Part shown: positions 12,029 to 23,600 of the stretch, one piece after another
How the letters are laid out: every line of letters begins with the position of its first letter
Numbering within the stretch: position 1 is the stretch's first letter
DNA from: Gonatopus flavifemur
Lineage: Eukaryota > Arthropoda > Insecta > Hymenoptera > Dryinidae
DNA: 64,000 bases
Reading direction: 5' to 3'
NCBI GenBank assembly: GCA_018340375.1
Contig: JAFFJZ010000014.1
Location: forward strand, 2,418,001 to 2,482,000
Translations under genes and position numbers: made by a program
The notes under the pieces: generated by a model
Databases searched by the model: none
What the model saw: only the letters and a program-made list of their open reading frames with translations
What the model was told of the DNA's origin: nothing

Positions 12029-12530
12029 ACCCAGACAGGACACAAACGGTAGACCCTCATAGCCCCGAAAGTTAATTTGCCCGAAGTTGCGAAGTCTCGA
12101 AATTCATATGCCCGAAAGTGCATTAATCTTAAGGTTTGTTGTCTGAACGATAAACCACATCATTTTCTGTGATTTATAATTTGGAATAATGCACTCTCTG
12201 AACAACAAACCTTTGGATTACTGCACTTTCGGGCATCTGAAATTCGGGATTTTGCACCTTCGGGTAAATGAACTTTCGGGACTGTGAGGGTCTACCGACA
12301 CAAACATCTTAAATGAATTGTGGAATATTAACTCTTTAAGAACTCTCTTAGAATACAACAAGTTTTTGAAGAGTTTCAAAAAGAATCCCTTTCGTCAGAC
12401 ATTTGCGAGTTCTGTTGGAATTCTCATAGCGATTTCCACTGATTGCACTCAGTGCGAACTGCCCTATTGTTATGTCTTTTTGACCCGTAATCATAATAAA
12501 GGATAGAAACTCTTTGAGTTTCTCAAAAAC
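12029..12530. mobile_element. CCCAGACAGCACAC-family copy interrupted by a MITE
   Basis: The sequence acccagacaggacacaaac resumes after the inserted element at 12306, then continues with family body sequence (gaagagtttcaaaaagaat, gtcagacatttgcgagttc) shared with 15778-16066. The right terminus is unclear. Confidence 0.55.
12048..12296. mobile_element. 249-bp MITE with a 9-bp target duplication
   Basis: The termini are ggtagaccctca and tgagggtctacc, exact inverted 12-mers. The arms continue with ccgaaagtt and gcccgaaagtgca in inverted orientation. The 9 bases gacacaaac flank both sides (12039-12047 and 12297-12305). A 9-bp duplication is typical of Mutator-like elements (family knowledge), so this is probably a MULE-derived MITE. 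No coding capacity. Confidence 0.85.
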
Positions 12531-12588
12531 CTCAGGTTATCGAAATCATCTATGGGAAACACATGTTATGACAATCGCATCTCAGTGT

Positions 12589-12702
12589 ATCATATGGAAA
12601 ACTTATAATCATTATGAATACCTGAAATACATGGGTTGATGATCATATGAAAAACTTATCATCATTATAAATACCTCAAATATATCGATTGATGATGAAA
12701 AA
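12589..12702 (+). repeat. Two-copy tandem repeat, ~53-bp unit
   Basis: The unit begins atcatatgraaaacttat and includes attatraatacct, then gattgatgatg-like sequence. It occurs twice in a row with about 85 percent identity by eye. Confidence 0.65.
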
Positions 12703-13079
12703 AGTAGTTGATAAATCCATGACTGAGCGTCTTGAAGATTTTTGTTTGATAATCAATCTGCTTCGTTCGATCTAAGGTGTTCTAAGTTGCCCCAGCCTGC
12801 ACCAAACCAATCAATTCATTTCATAACTAAAAGAGCCAATCAAAAATATCCGGAGCAAGTTGGAGCAACTTGAAATACCTTTACACGAACGGAGCTCATG
12901 TATAGGAAATGAATCTTGCACAAAACTTTTTTTATCAACTATTCACATTTGTGCCTTTATAAGAATCTACCAATGGATAAGATGCCCTTCCAATCAGTAA
13001 ATTTTCCGGCGAACAAACCTTTCGTACCATTGAAATACCTACCAAAAATAAAAACAGTTTTTAGAAATATTTTTTGAAA

Positions 13080-13154
13080 TTTTTCCAGAATGTGATAAAA
13101 AATTCAAGTATAATTCCAGTATCTCCAGTATTTCCAGCATCAATAGACACCCTG
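13080..13154 (-). repeat. Right terminus with CAGGGTGTCTATTG end
   Basis: Read on the minus strand it starts cagggtgtctattgatg and contains ggaaatactggagatactgg. It mirrors the plan of 6942-7025. Confidence 0.4.
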
Positions 13155-13399
13155 TAATACAGCAATAGATAAAAAATTGAAGATCATTCTCTGTACATTT
13201 CAGACTGTTTTATGGATTCAGTTAGTAGAAATCTTGCAGACAAAATGTTGACTCGGATGGTACGTTGCACAGGAGGGAAAAGTTTGCTGATGCAGTGAAT
13301 CGAGGTATTATATACAGAACTACAAATCATTTCCCTAACCTACTTAGGAATTCGTTGCCACAGCTGACTGGATTACTGAGAAAGCAACATGATTAACTA

Positions 13400-13603
13400 A
13401 AACAGCAGATGTTTTGCTAAATTAGCAAATTTTCCGGAATGACCAAATATTTCTTACTGCTACCGCTGAAAATTGCTGTCGTAACTAATGAAATTACTAT
13501 GATAGCAAATGGTTTGCTATTGGAGCAAAAACTTTTCTTCACTAGCAAAAGAGACCCAGTCACATCAGATTTTGCTGTCACAGCAAATCCGTTTTTTTCC
13601 GTA
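13400..13603. repeat. AGCAAA/TTTGCT-rich repeat, possible MITE
   Basis: The motifs tttgct and agcaaa recur many times in both orientations, including ttttgctgtcacagcaaat. The termini were not resolved. Confidence 0.4.
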
Positions 13604-14075
13604 TGATTCCCCTCATGAGGATACGAGTTTACTGGCTGAACACGGTTTTTTCTGATCAAATTACTCGAAACTGAATTCATGAAATATTCATAAAAAATTC
13701 CTTCCCCCAATTTTTTTTCGAAATCCAAAATCAGAGCTCTATAGAGACGTAGATAAAGTCTCAAAGAATCATCCCTGGAAATTTCAGATTATTTTCATGG
13801 TTTCAGTTTCGAGTAATTTGGTTGAAAAAAACCCATTCCCGGTCGGTAAACTCGTAACTCAATAAGAACAGCTAGTCAAAATCATATCAAATTTACATCG
13901 AAAAGATATTATTTTGACGTAATTTTGACTAAACTTTGGTCAAGTGACGTCAATGTTGTTCTCATAGGGAACTGCTTGAGTTTCGTGAATTTATTTTTTG
14001 GTTAATTTGGCTCTTATCCATTACACTGTTACGTCGTCGTTGAAATCATAAAGCAAATTCGAATAATTGATTGAA

Positions 14076-14298
14076 TCTTACTTCTGCGGGTTTGATGAAT
14101 CTTCAAATATGCTTTTACTAGATAACAAATCATTGTTGAAGCTCCAGTTGACGTGTTCTTTTTGTAGCTCTTCATCTCGTTGTTCGTACAAGACCTCTTT
14201 CCTCATCTCAACTGGCTCCTCAGGTAAGATATCCAAAATCTTTCCATCTGTGTCAAGTCTTTCAGCCACACACTCCAAAAATTGTCGTTCAGCTAAGA
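14076..14298 (-). CDS. Candidate internal exon, unknown function
   Basis: On the minus strand a good acceptor (tatattatcttag) is followed by ~74 open codons with balanced, acidic composition: ERQFLECVAERLDTDGK, PEEPVEMRKEVLYEQRDEE, then WSFNNDLLSSKSIFEDSS. A consensus donor (aa/gtaaga) ends the exon with two bases left over. The paired sites and the non-repetitive protein support a real exon. I do not recognise the family. A companion exon could be the 4.6-4.9 kb candidate on the same strand, but the phases could not be joined because that fragment lacks a clear acceptor. Confidence 0.4.
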
Positions 14299-14350
14299 TA
14301 ATATAGTCCACAATGAGATATACCTTTGAATGGGAAAGCTGTCGAAACAA

Positions 14351-15227
14351 GTCAAATTTTCAGCTTATACATACAATCTTTTTTAACAAGAGTCGCAGGA
14401 TGCCAACTGCGGCCCCATTTCGCTTCGGTCTTGTTCTTTCCCGTGGTTCTTATTTCATCCTGTCCAACGATGCTCCATGAACGAGGTTCGCAATGTAGCC
14501 ATAAGACTAAATAAAGCATTTTACCGCACACTTATTTGAAGCTTGAGCTCGAATTAAATTTATTTATCTTTGTATATCGTTAATGTTATTTTGTCCATTA
14601 TTTGTGGAATTATTCCATAAACAACAAAATCATGAATTGATAAACTTTGTTATGTTACCTCAATTTAATATTCTTTTAATTTTCCATTCACCATGATAGG
14701 AGCTTATTCTGTGACGATCTCGTGAAACGTATGAGCTATGCTATAATACGTTTGTTCTTCCGTTTTGTATTCATCGTCCTCAACTTTACCTTTATGTAGT
14801 GTTTTCTTAACTTTCTCTTCTTCTTGGTGACCAGATGATTTTTCTTTATGTTAACCTATTCACTGCACCCGTTTATTACAGTAGACATGTAATTCATCAT
14901 TCTAATAAAATTATTAATGATCTTCCTAATCGATCGGTACAATCAAACTGTTTCAAACGTCTGTAGAGAACGAAAATCGGTTTGTTGTTGTCATAAACAT
15001 AACCATACCATAATCATAAACATAACAAAGGGAAATTAAGTTTACCGTGGGGTTGTGTTAGCAAATCAATGTTTTTCACTTTTCGTTTGATTTCATCAAT
15101 GATCTATGACTGATTTCATTTCATACTGCAATAAAATGACAACTTCATACTGCTAGTGAATTTTTTTCGTTGATTTGGTTTTTCGTTGATTCGGCACCGA
15201 CCCACAATGACGTCATTAGAATGTCAT
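14351..15227. other. No gene recognised
   Basis: AT-rich sequence with a few short frames and no motif. It may be intron of the candidate minus-strand gene. Confidence 0.4.
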
Positions 15228-15449
15228 AATGACTACGCGTGTTGCTTGGGTCCCAAATGAACTCCCGTTATGTCAGTTCCAAAAGAATTCATAAAGAATT
15301 CTTGAGAACTCTTTAAAAATTCTTTTGGAATTCCAGGGATTCAAAAAGAACTCTTTCTGAACTCTCATAACGGAGACTCATAAAGAATCCCGCGATTAAT
15401 TCATAAGGAATCCTTTATGAATACATCGGGACCAGCGTGCTGTGTGGGC
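15228..15449. mobile_element. MITE of the CCCAGACAGCACAC family
   Basis: Right end agcgtgctgtgtgggcg, left end cgcgtgttgcttgggtc, imperfectly inverted. Body of gaattcataaagaattctt type. Confidence 0.65.
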
Positions 15450-15777
15450 GAAGTTTCGCCTCCTAGATTCTAGGCATTTCCAAGGAAATAGTAAATTTGA
15501 TTCTAAGTTCAGTCTGTTCCTCGGTTACAAAGTACCATATTAAATCTAATCCTAAATTTCTCTCCGTGTACACTGAGAAAAAAACGACATGGGCACAGGA
15601 ACAATCGTTGAATAGTTAAAGACTCATGCTTGCAGTGACTTGAATTATGGTTATGATAACCAAGAAAACAAAACAAAATCACATAAATCTGGTTATTGCA
15701 ACTAGATGGAATGGTCAAAGCCAAAATTAACTACATCACCTGGTTATGTGAACCAGATCTTTCTCTGAGTGTACCAA

Positions 15778-16066
15778 TCCAGACAGCACACAAGAATTCC
15801 AAAAGAATTCTAGAAATAGAACTCCTCATGATGTCTTTTTTAAAATACAAAGAGTTCTTGAAGAGTTTCAAAAAGTATTCGATCCGTCAGACATTTGCGA
15901 GTTCCTTTGGGATTCTCGAAGAAGTCTCATCGAATTTCAAAAGACCCCACAAACGTCTGACGAATCGAACTCTTTCCGAAACTTCAAGAACCCTTCGTAT
16001 TCTCAAAGAGTTTTTGAAGAGTTCTTTTCCCAGAATTCTTTTGGGATTTCTTGTGTGCCGTCTGGG
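15778..16066. mobile_element. MITE of the CCCAGACAGCACAC family, full copy
   Basis: Left end ccagacagcacacaagaatt, right end ttcttgtgtgccgtctggg. Arms share caaaagaattc and cagacatttgcgagttcc or complements. This is the clearest copy of the family. A partial second copy, ending cctgtgtggg, follows at about 16075-16215. Confidence 0.8.
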
Positions 16067-16558
16067 AAGAGTAGGTATTCTTCATGAACTCGCAATATGA
16101 ATTCTTTCTGAACAGTAAGTTGTTCATCAAGAATTCAATTTGAATTCAAAGTATTCATAATGAATTCATGTTCACTGTCATAATGGGAGCCCTTCGTGGG
16201 GACTCTTTTCCTGTGTGGGTTGAAGGTTGGATAATCAAAACAGGAGGTATGCGCGTTTGCAAAAGTCTTTACTTTTGTCATGTTTCTTCTTGCTCATCCA
16301 GTTCTACTCTATGAATCGGGCTCAAACTTATATGCGACCATTATCTCCTCTGTCCACAATTATGATAAGAATGTTGTGATGATTGAAAGATTAGCACGTA
16401 GGATATACGTGTTGACGATTTGTTGAGGAGGAGGGAGTACATCCAGACATAGACAGACACGTACACAAAGTTATTCTTCAAGATCAGAAAAGCAGCTTGG
16501 CTTAGGAGAATTTTAATTTGGAGCCAACAAGTTTTAGACCAGCAGGAAAGATTGAAAA

Positions 16559-16775
16559 CCCACACAGCACGTTGGTTCCAATGTATTCATAAAGAATTCT
16601 TTATGAATTCATCGTGGGATCCTTTAAAAGTCCCCGTTATGACAGTTCAGAAAGAGTTCTTTATGAATCCCCGGGATTCAAAAAGAATTCCTCAAGCATC
16701 CTCAAGAATTCTTTATGAATTCTTTCGAAACTGACATAACGGGAGTTTATTTGGAACATGCATGTGCTGTGTGGG
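16559..16775. mobile_element. MITE of the CCCAGACAGCACAC family, variant
   Basis: Exact inverted 12-mer ends, cccacacagcac and gtgctgtgtggg. Repeated ttcataaagaattctttatg inside. The bracketing bases show no long target duplication by eye. Confidence 0.75.
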
Positions 16776-16937
16776 AAGCTTCCTGTTACCTTGTAGCAAG
16801 GAAATAAAAATCGATTTGTTGGTCGAGTTTGTTCAGAAGCTTTCCTCAAATCCGCTTATGAGAAGAAAATTATCGAAGAATCAAATTTCCACGACACAAA
16901 TACATTATGAACGTAAGTTAGTGTGAAAAAAATTCAA

Positions 16938-17223
16938 CCCAGATAACACACGGAGAATTCTTTTTTCAGAAAGGGAATAAAATTCTTCAAGAACTCTTTT
17001 TGAACTAAGGAATTTATATAGAACTCTGGAAGAGTCCAATGTTTGGGACATTAACGAGTTCTTCGAGAGTACTGAAAAGCACTCTCAGTATTCGTACAGA
17101 GCTCGTTAATGCCCCAAACACTGAACTCCTCCAGAGCTCTATATGGATTCATCAGTTCGAAAAGAGTTCTTGGAGAATTTCATTCTTGTTCTTGAAGAAG
17201 TATTCTTCGTGTGTTCTCTGGGA
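16938..17223. mobile_element. MITE of the CCCAGACAGCACAC family, variant
   Basis: Ends cccagataacacacg and cgtgtgttctctggg are inverted. The arms share gaactctggaagagt and agttcttcgagag-type sequence in opposite orientation. Confidence 0.75.
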
Positions 17224-17232
17224 ACATACAAC

Positions 17233-17512
17233 CCAGCCAGCACACATGATCAATTTGAATTTATAGAGACTTCTCAAAGACCTCTTCAACAGTCCCCGTT
17301 CTGCGACCAATAATGAATTCAATATGGATTCAATGAATTCAAAATGACAACGTACTGAATGCCCGGAGAATTCATTATAAAAACTCCATATGAATTATTT
17401 CTGAAGATTAAGTTATTGATCAAGAGTTCAGTTTGAATTCTAAATATTCATTATGAAGATATATTGATTAGCATAACGGGAGCTCTTTGTAGGAATTCTT
17501 GTGCTGTCTGGG
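17233..17512. mobile_element. MITE of the CCCAGACAGCACAC family, variant
   Basis: Ends cccagccagcacaca and ttgtgctgtctggg are inverted. It is only ten bases from the previous copy. The body carries gaattcaatatggattc-type repeats. Confidence 0.7.
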
Positions 17513-17849
17513 AAGAGATTTGGGAATTTAATCGGAACATAATAAATATAGATACAAAATAATAATAATAACTAACAAATTATCATCCTTTACAGTAGAG
17601 TAGGGACAAAATCACATTGTGAGGTTATGTATTATGTTTTGTCATTGAAATTGCTATATTTTCTATCAGGTAGAATTCTGGCTCTTTCCACTTAAGCCAA
17701 AAAGTCGTTAATGTCCGATTAATAGAACTCTTGAGGAGCTCGATCCATCAGTTGACAGAAGTGGTTGCGAACTCTTACAATGAATGACTCAAGAACTCTC
17801 GCGGAACTCATGTGTTTATCAAATATAACAATTATTTGAGAATAGATCA

Positions 17850-18227
17850 AGTGTAGTCGCTTCGGTCGATAATGGATAATCCAAATCCTAATACAATTAA
17901 CGCCTTGCTAGAAGCGAAGAAAACATATTTACATCGATCAATGAAAATAATCGATGCGTGTGTTACTGCTACAGCAAATTTAAACACACGAACGGATCCA
18001 TGTCTCTAATAACCACAACTCCTTACTCAGAGTATGTGGTTAGAAGGAAAGAGGTGAACTTTTTCCAAATATCTCGAAACGTGTCAAATAATTATTCTCT
18101 CTCATGCCGAGTAAGCGGTACGATACGTACAAGACAAACTCATCGTTGAAGACAGAATACGGACTCGTTTCAAAATTCAAACATTAAAGTTTCACATGAA
18201 CTGAAGAATGAATGAAATCCTGAAAAA
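17850..18227 (+). repeat. Threefold repeat, copy 1
   Basis: A ~375-bp unit containing gtagtcgcttcggtcgata, a 45-codon open frame (17872-18009, starting MDNPNPNTINALLEAKK) and aaagtttcacatgaactg near its end. It is inverted relative to copies 2 and 3. Copies 1 and 2 form a long hairpin. The 45-codon frame differs from copy 2 at five positions, all changing the amino acid, so there is no sign of protein constraint. Confidence 0.75.
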
Positions 18228-18235
18228 GAGATGAG

Positions 18236-18457
18236 AATTTGGAAAAAGTTCACTTCTTTCCTTCTAACCACATACTCTGAGTAAGGAGTTGTGGTTATTA
18301 GAGACATGGAGCCGTTCGTGTGTTTAAATTTTCTGTAGCAGTAACACACGCATCGATTATTCTCATTGATCGATGTAAATATGTTTTCTTCGCTCCTAGC
18401 AAGGCGTTAGTTGTATTAGGATTTGGATTATCCATTATCGACCGAAGCGACTACACT
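18236..18457 (-). repeat. Threefold repeat, copy 2 (inverted, internally shortened)
   Basis: The reverse complement matches copy 1 from gtagtcgcttcggtcgata through the 45-codon frame to aaagttcac. The ~150 bp that follow in copy 1 are missing. Confidence 0.75.
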
Positions 18458-18613
18458 TCATCTATCCTATGAATTATCCTCTGCCGAATTATAGGATTCA
18501 AACAAGTCTGGTAACTTGATTGATTAGTAGATGTCACTCGTGGGTACGGTGATTTTCAAATTTCAATCGTCTGTAATTATTTGAAGGAAATCTTGAGAAA
18601 GGGGTCGTCAGGG

Positions 18614-18686
18614 GTCATGGTGGCGTAATTGGTTAACGCACCCCAGTACCTATGGGTAGTTCCAGGTTCGACTCCTGGCCATGGCG
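18614..18686 (+). tRNA. tRNA-like sequence, possible SINE head
   Basis: A 73-nt cloverleaf-like stretch. The acceptor halves gtcatgg and ccatggc pair over 7 bp with one G-T. The D arm is gcgt/acgc with box A-like tggcgtaattggttaacgc. The T arm is ccagg/cctgg around a perfect box B, ggttcgactcc. The anticodon stem has a mismatch at its base, so the amino acid identity is uncertain (acc would be read in the usual place). It abuts copy 3 of the local repeat in the orientation of a tRNA-derived SINE head. A real tRNA gene, a tRNA pseudogene or a SINE promoter all remain possible. Confidence 0.55.
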
Positions 18687-18689
18687 ATT

Positions 18690-19047
18690 TCTTTTTCAGG
18701 ATTTCATTCATTTTTCAGTTCATGTGAAACTTTAATGTTTGAATTTTGAAACGAGTCCGTATTCTCTCTTTAACGATGAGTTTGTCTTGTACGTATCGTA
18801 CCGCTTACTCGGCATGAGAGAGAATAATTATTTGACACGTTTCGAGATATTTGGAAAAAGTTCACCTCTTTCCTTCTAACCACATACTCTGAGTAAGGAA
18901 TTGTGGTTATTAGAGACATGGATCCGTTCGTGTGTTTAAATTTGCTGTAGCAGTAACACACGCATCGATTATTTTCATTGATCGATGTAAATATGTTTTC
19001 TTCGCTTCTAGCAAGGCGTTGATTGTATTAGGATTTGGATTATTCAA
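18690..19047 (-). repeat. Threefold repeat, copy 3
   Basis: The reverse complement matches copy 1 nearly end to end at high identity, but the ATG of the 45-codon frame is lost. It begins directly after the tRNA-like sequence, so together they could be one SINE-like unit of about 430 bp on the plus strand. Confidence 0.75.
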
Positions 19048-19210
19048 GAATATTAGTTGTACGTAGATGAATAGATAATTATTGAATGATAGGTTGATAC
19101 CATCTTCTACGTCCATCAAGTTTGTATTTATCCAACGTTCATTAAATTAATGGAACATATTGAAGTTCCAACCCTTTATATAAACATATAACTCACAAAA
19201 TCGATAATAC

Positions 19211-19501
19211 CCCAGCTGGCACACAAGATATTTCAAAAGAATCCTGAAAAGAGAACTCTCCAAGAACTTTTTCAGAACACGAACAGTTTTCGAAGAGTTT
19301 CGAAAAGAATTCGATTCGTCCGACATTTGCAAGTTCTATTAAAGTTCAATGAGACTTCTTCAAGAATTCCAAAGGAACTCGCAAATTTCTGACGGATCGA
19401 ATACTTTTTGAAACTCTTCAAGAATTCTTTGTATTTTAAAAAAGATATCATGAGGAGTTCTATTTTTAGAATTCTTTTGGAGTTCTTGTGTGCTGTCTGA
19501 G
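19211..19501. mobile_element. MITE of the CCCAGACAGCACAC family, full copy
   Basis: Ends cccagctggcacacaag and cttgtgtgctgtctgag are inverted. The body closely follows the copy at 15778 (cgacatttgcaagttc, gaagagtttcgaaaagaatt). Confidence 0.8.
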
Positions 19502-19719
19502 ACTAATCATTGAAATTCTTAGTATCAATGAATATCGAAATGTTTGCAATATACATGAAAGAAGAACGAAATGTATATGATTAGTTTTGTGTTCCAATTC
19601 AATATCACTAATTACATATTCCTTCATTTATAGACTCGAACTAATCATCACTCAATGATTTCTACTAAACGCTTCTTTACAATCATAAAAATCTGCGGAA
19701 ATTCAACTTCTACCATGAA

Positions 19720-19982
19720 TTCGTAGGAAGTTCTTCTCGAGCAGGGATAGAGTTTCATAAGAGTTCTAACAAGGGGATATTAGAAAGCCCTTCAAGTCAT
19801 CTCGAAGTGTTCTTTGAACACTCTCATAGATAACTAAGGCATTTATTATGGAGCTGTTGAATAATTCTTTTAAAATTCACAGAATTCTTTGAGAACTCGT
19901 CAAGAGTTCGAAAAAATACTTCTTCCAGAATTCAATTCAGAACTCTTTCGAAAGGGCTCACAAACTATTGTGTTATCTGGGT
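19720..19982. mobile_element. Degraded MITE of the same family
   Basis: Right end attgtgttatctgggt, with body rich in agttcttctc, gaattc and agaactc. The left end is not clear. Confidence 0.45.
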
Positions 19983-20540
19983 AGACCTGTTTTGCCAGGG
20001 TTGACTAACGATTGTAAAATTGTATCTATTTGGGCAAATTTTTTCGGCCCAAAGACACCCTATCGTCAGATTTCCACATTTGCCTCCTCTATTCTAATAT
20101 CTCTATGAACAAATAACGACAAGTTTGTTTTTTTATTTAAGGTCGTTGCTCATGGCAACGGACAGTAAATAATTATCTAACCATATCAAAAATTCAACAA
20201 ATAATAGAATTGTTTGTATGCATCTATCATCAGTTCATTATTAACATATTTTGTTAGAATTCTCCGTTTTGTACGAGAATAGAAGTGAATCTTGGAAACT
20301 CAATAAATTCATTGAATTGAATTGCAAGATTCTGATGGAATATATCATGAACCAATATATTATCTAACGATCTGGGTATCGAAGGTATTTATTACGCGGT
20401 AATTTTATGTGTTTTACTTTACAAGAACGCTTCCATGTGCTCCTGAGATCATGTTCATTGTGGATTGTAATCATATTTTACTTGTACATATGTATCATAG
20501 GTTTTTATACTGCTCCCAAACAATCGATATTTCTTCGAAG

Positions 20541-20661
20541 ATGTATGGGAGGCGGAAAGATTTTGAGAAATATTCTCGCTCTCAACAGTATGAAGTATTT
20601 CAAGCTGATCGAGACGTAAACTCTGACACTCACGATGTTTATGAAAATTCACCATCTCCAA
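20541..20661 (+). CDS. tnp2 gene, exon 1
   Basis: Starts MYGRRKDFEKYSRSQQYEVF and ends at a strong donor (ccaa/gtgagt) with one base over. The basic N-terminus is followed by acidic residues. The ATG was chosen as the first codon of clearly charged, non-AT-noise protein; ttcttcgaag just before it could alternatively be an acceptor. Confidence 0.6.
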
Positions 20662-23600
20662 GTGAGTTCTCTATTTTTCACTCGATACTTCAATTGTTCT
20701 CAAATCAATTTTTACTGAAGTGACATAGCTACTCTTATTGAAAGTGAGATAAATATTCCACATGAAATTCCAACTGTGATTTGAACTGGATTGTTATGAT
20801 GAACAATTATTGTCGTACTTTCATTCATATACATATAATTCAAATCCCCAAGAAAACACGAAACTCTGAAGAACGTTCCATGAACGTAGATTTGCGAACA
20901 TTTAAAAGTTCAATAAACCATAATCGGACGTATGTCAATTGAAAATAAATCTAAAATTGGACACAGATGCTTACATTCTACTGGGAATGTGATTTTGATC
21001 TGAATGCATTTAACGTGATTGAAAATTCACCGTGGTAGAAATCATTCTAATAATTTTCTAGACTATTAAAAGGCCCTACCAGGCCTTGGAAATCCTTCAC
21101 TGGAGCCTGGTGAGACCTCGAGAGGTCTCGAGAATGACAACACTGATTTCTACTATGAAATACCATTATACGCCATGGAAACATAATTCATCCGTTTCAA
21201 ATCGCGTCAGAGTGATCATGAAGACAGTACTGTTCTGTCGCATATAATTGTGAACGCATTGATGAGAATTTCAACATATTTGTGTATGAAATAGGCTCAA
21301 ATTCCATCTCAAGTAAAGAGGAGCAAAACCAAGATGAGTCTTGTGAGGATGCAATAACACAACCATTGAAGTAAGATATCAAAATTAATACGAAAGTAAT
21401 TGAAAGGTTTCCTAAACGAAAAGAATAATTAGAGTAATGTAAAGTCAACAATAATGAAGCAATGATATTCCACTGTTTTCATTTGAGGGGATACCACGAA
21501 GGTATCAAACCTCTTTTTCTATCACATAGGGTTGTCCTTTTCTAACCATCGTGCTCAGTCGGTAACCGCTGGTATCCTCTTAAGATTCTACCACTGTAAC
21601 TCAAGGTGATACCAGCGGTTACCGACTGAGAACATTGGTTAGAAAAGGACACGCCTATGTGATAGAAGAAGAGGTTTGATACCATCGCTGGTATCCCCTT
21701 AATATCTCAAGTACCACATTATCAGTGAATATTGTATCACTGACAGAAAAACAGCGTCGTTGGAAATTTATGGTACCCCTTGAAGTCTGGTTCTAAATAC
21801 AAAAGGATGTAGTTCTAATCACCAGATGAAATGTTCAGAGCCAACATCAACTATATATTTTGGTTATTACTTGGGGAATAAACATTCAAATCCTCCTAAC
21901 CCGGGAAACAGAGATTTATGAGGGTGGATTGATAAGTTTCCGGCCTGACCAAGAAAAACAACGTTTTCAAGAATTTTTTTTTTTTATTTCTCAACATAAT
22001 CTCCTCCAAGGCTGATACATTTCTCATAGCGGTGTTCTAGTCTAGTAATGCCATCTCTATAGACTGATTCGTCAAGCTCTTCAAAATACCCATTTACAGC
22101 TTCGATTACTTCTTCATTGTCCGCAAATCTCTTACCGCCAAGCCATTTTCTGAGGTTAGGAGACAGATAATAGTCACTCGGGGCTAGGTCTGGAGAGTAG
22201 GGAGGGTGCGGCATTAATTCAAACTTCAGATCGTTGATTTTAGCCATCGCAACGATTGACGTGTGCGCTGGTGCGTTATCGTGATGAAACAAGATTTTTT
22301 TCTTCGCCAGATGAGGTCGTTTAATTTTCACTTCGTGGCTCAAACGTTGCAATAAGTCTGCGTAGTATTGACCAGTGATAGTTTTACCCTTTTCAAGGTA
22401 ATCAATGTATATAATACCTCTTGCATCCCAAAAAACAGTAGCCATAACCTTGTTCGCCGAAAAAATTGTTTTTGCCTTCTTTGGAGTTGGTTCCCCTGGT
22501 CCAATCCACTGTTTAGACTGTTCTTTGGTTTCAGGAGTGTAGTGATGGACCCAAGTTTCGTCAACGGTTACGAATCGACGCAAAAATTCGCTTGGATTAC
22601 GCTTATACAACGCCAAATTGGCGGTAGAAATGTTCTTTCGAATCAATTTTTGGTCGACTGTTAGCAAACGCGGCACCCATCTTGCACAGAGCTTTTCCAT
22701 ATACAAATGTTGGTGCAAAATATTTTGTACACGTTCATATGACATCTTACACGTCTCAGCTATCTCACGAACTTTTAATCTGCGATCTTTCAGCACTATT
22801 TGATGGATTTTTTCGATCATATCTGGAGTTGTGACCTCAATGGGGCGTTCTGAGCGAGGCTCATCAGAGGTGCTCACACGACCCTTTTTAAACTCGGAAA
22901 CCCACTGCTTAACGGTTGAATATGATGGGGAGGATGTCCCCAGTGTTGAGTCCATCTCTTCTTTAATTTCCTTCGGCGTTAACCCCTTCAAATGAAAGTA
23001 TTTGATGACAGCACGATTTTCCAGCTTTTCCATTTTTACGAAAAACACAGAGGCGTCTTGGTCAGCGTGCTCTCAAAACTAAACTAACATGGCGATCGGA
23101 CTGAAACTATAGCTACAAGCTATCTAAGGATGGTACTATAGAACGCCACCTCAAGGTAGGCCTAGTAGCGCCATCTCTTGGTCAGGCCGGAAACTTATCA
23201 ATCCACCCTCGTAGATCTAAGTGGATGTTATTTGATCTTGTTAGATCTAAAAAAAAATGGAAAATAACCTAATTAGGCCTAATGAGATCTGGATATGTTT
23301 TGTTAGGTCTACGCAGATCTAAACCAACAAAAAGTTCACATTTATAACCGTTTTACTATTTTGTATATAGGTACAAGTCGGAAATTATATTCTCTGTGAA
23401 AATTAACATAACATGATCATTAATATTACTAGGGATGTTCAATCGACACCGCGAAATTCTCCTACATTGCAAAGACAAGAAGTATCAGGAATTGAGACTG
23501 AAATTGAGAGGAATGGATCCAATTTGTCGATGGACGTGGATGAACCTGATTGGGAATCAGACTTGGATGAACATGGTAAATTTATGAATTAATGAGTCTT

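Noticed and set aside
12600..12702. CRISPR-like repeats
   Set aside because: Only two tandem copies without spacers, in a eukaryotic context.
17872..18009. 45-codon frame repeated in the threefold repeat, as a possible small gene
   Set aside because: The five differences from copy 2 all change the amino acid and copy 3 lost its ATG, so no coding constraint is visible.
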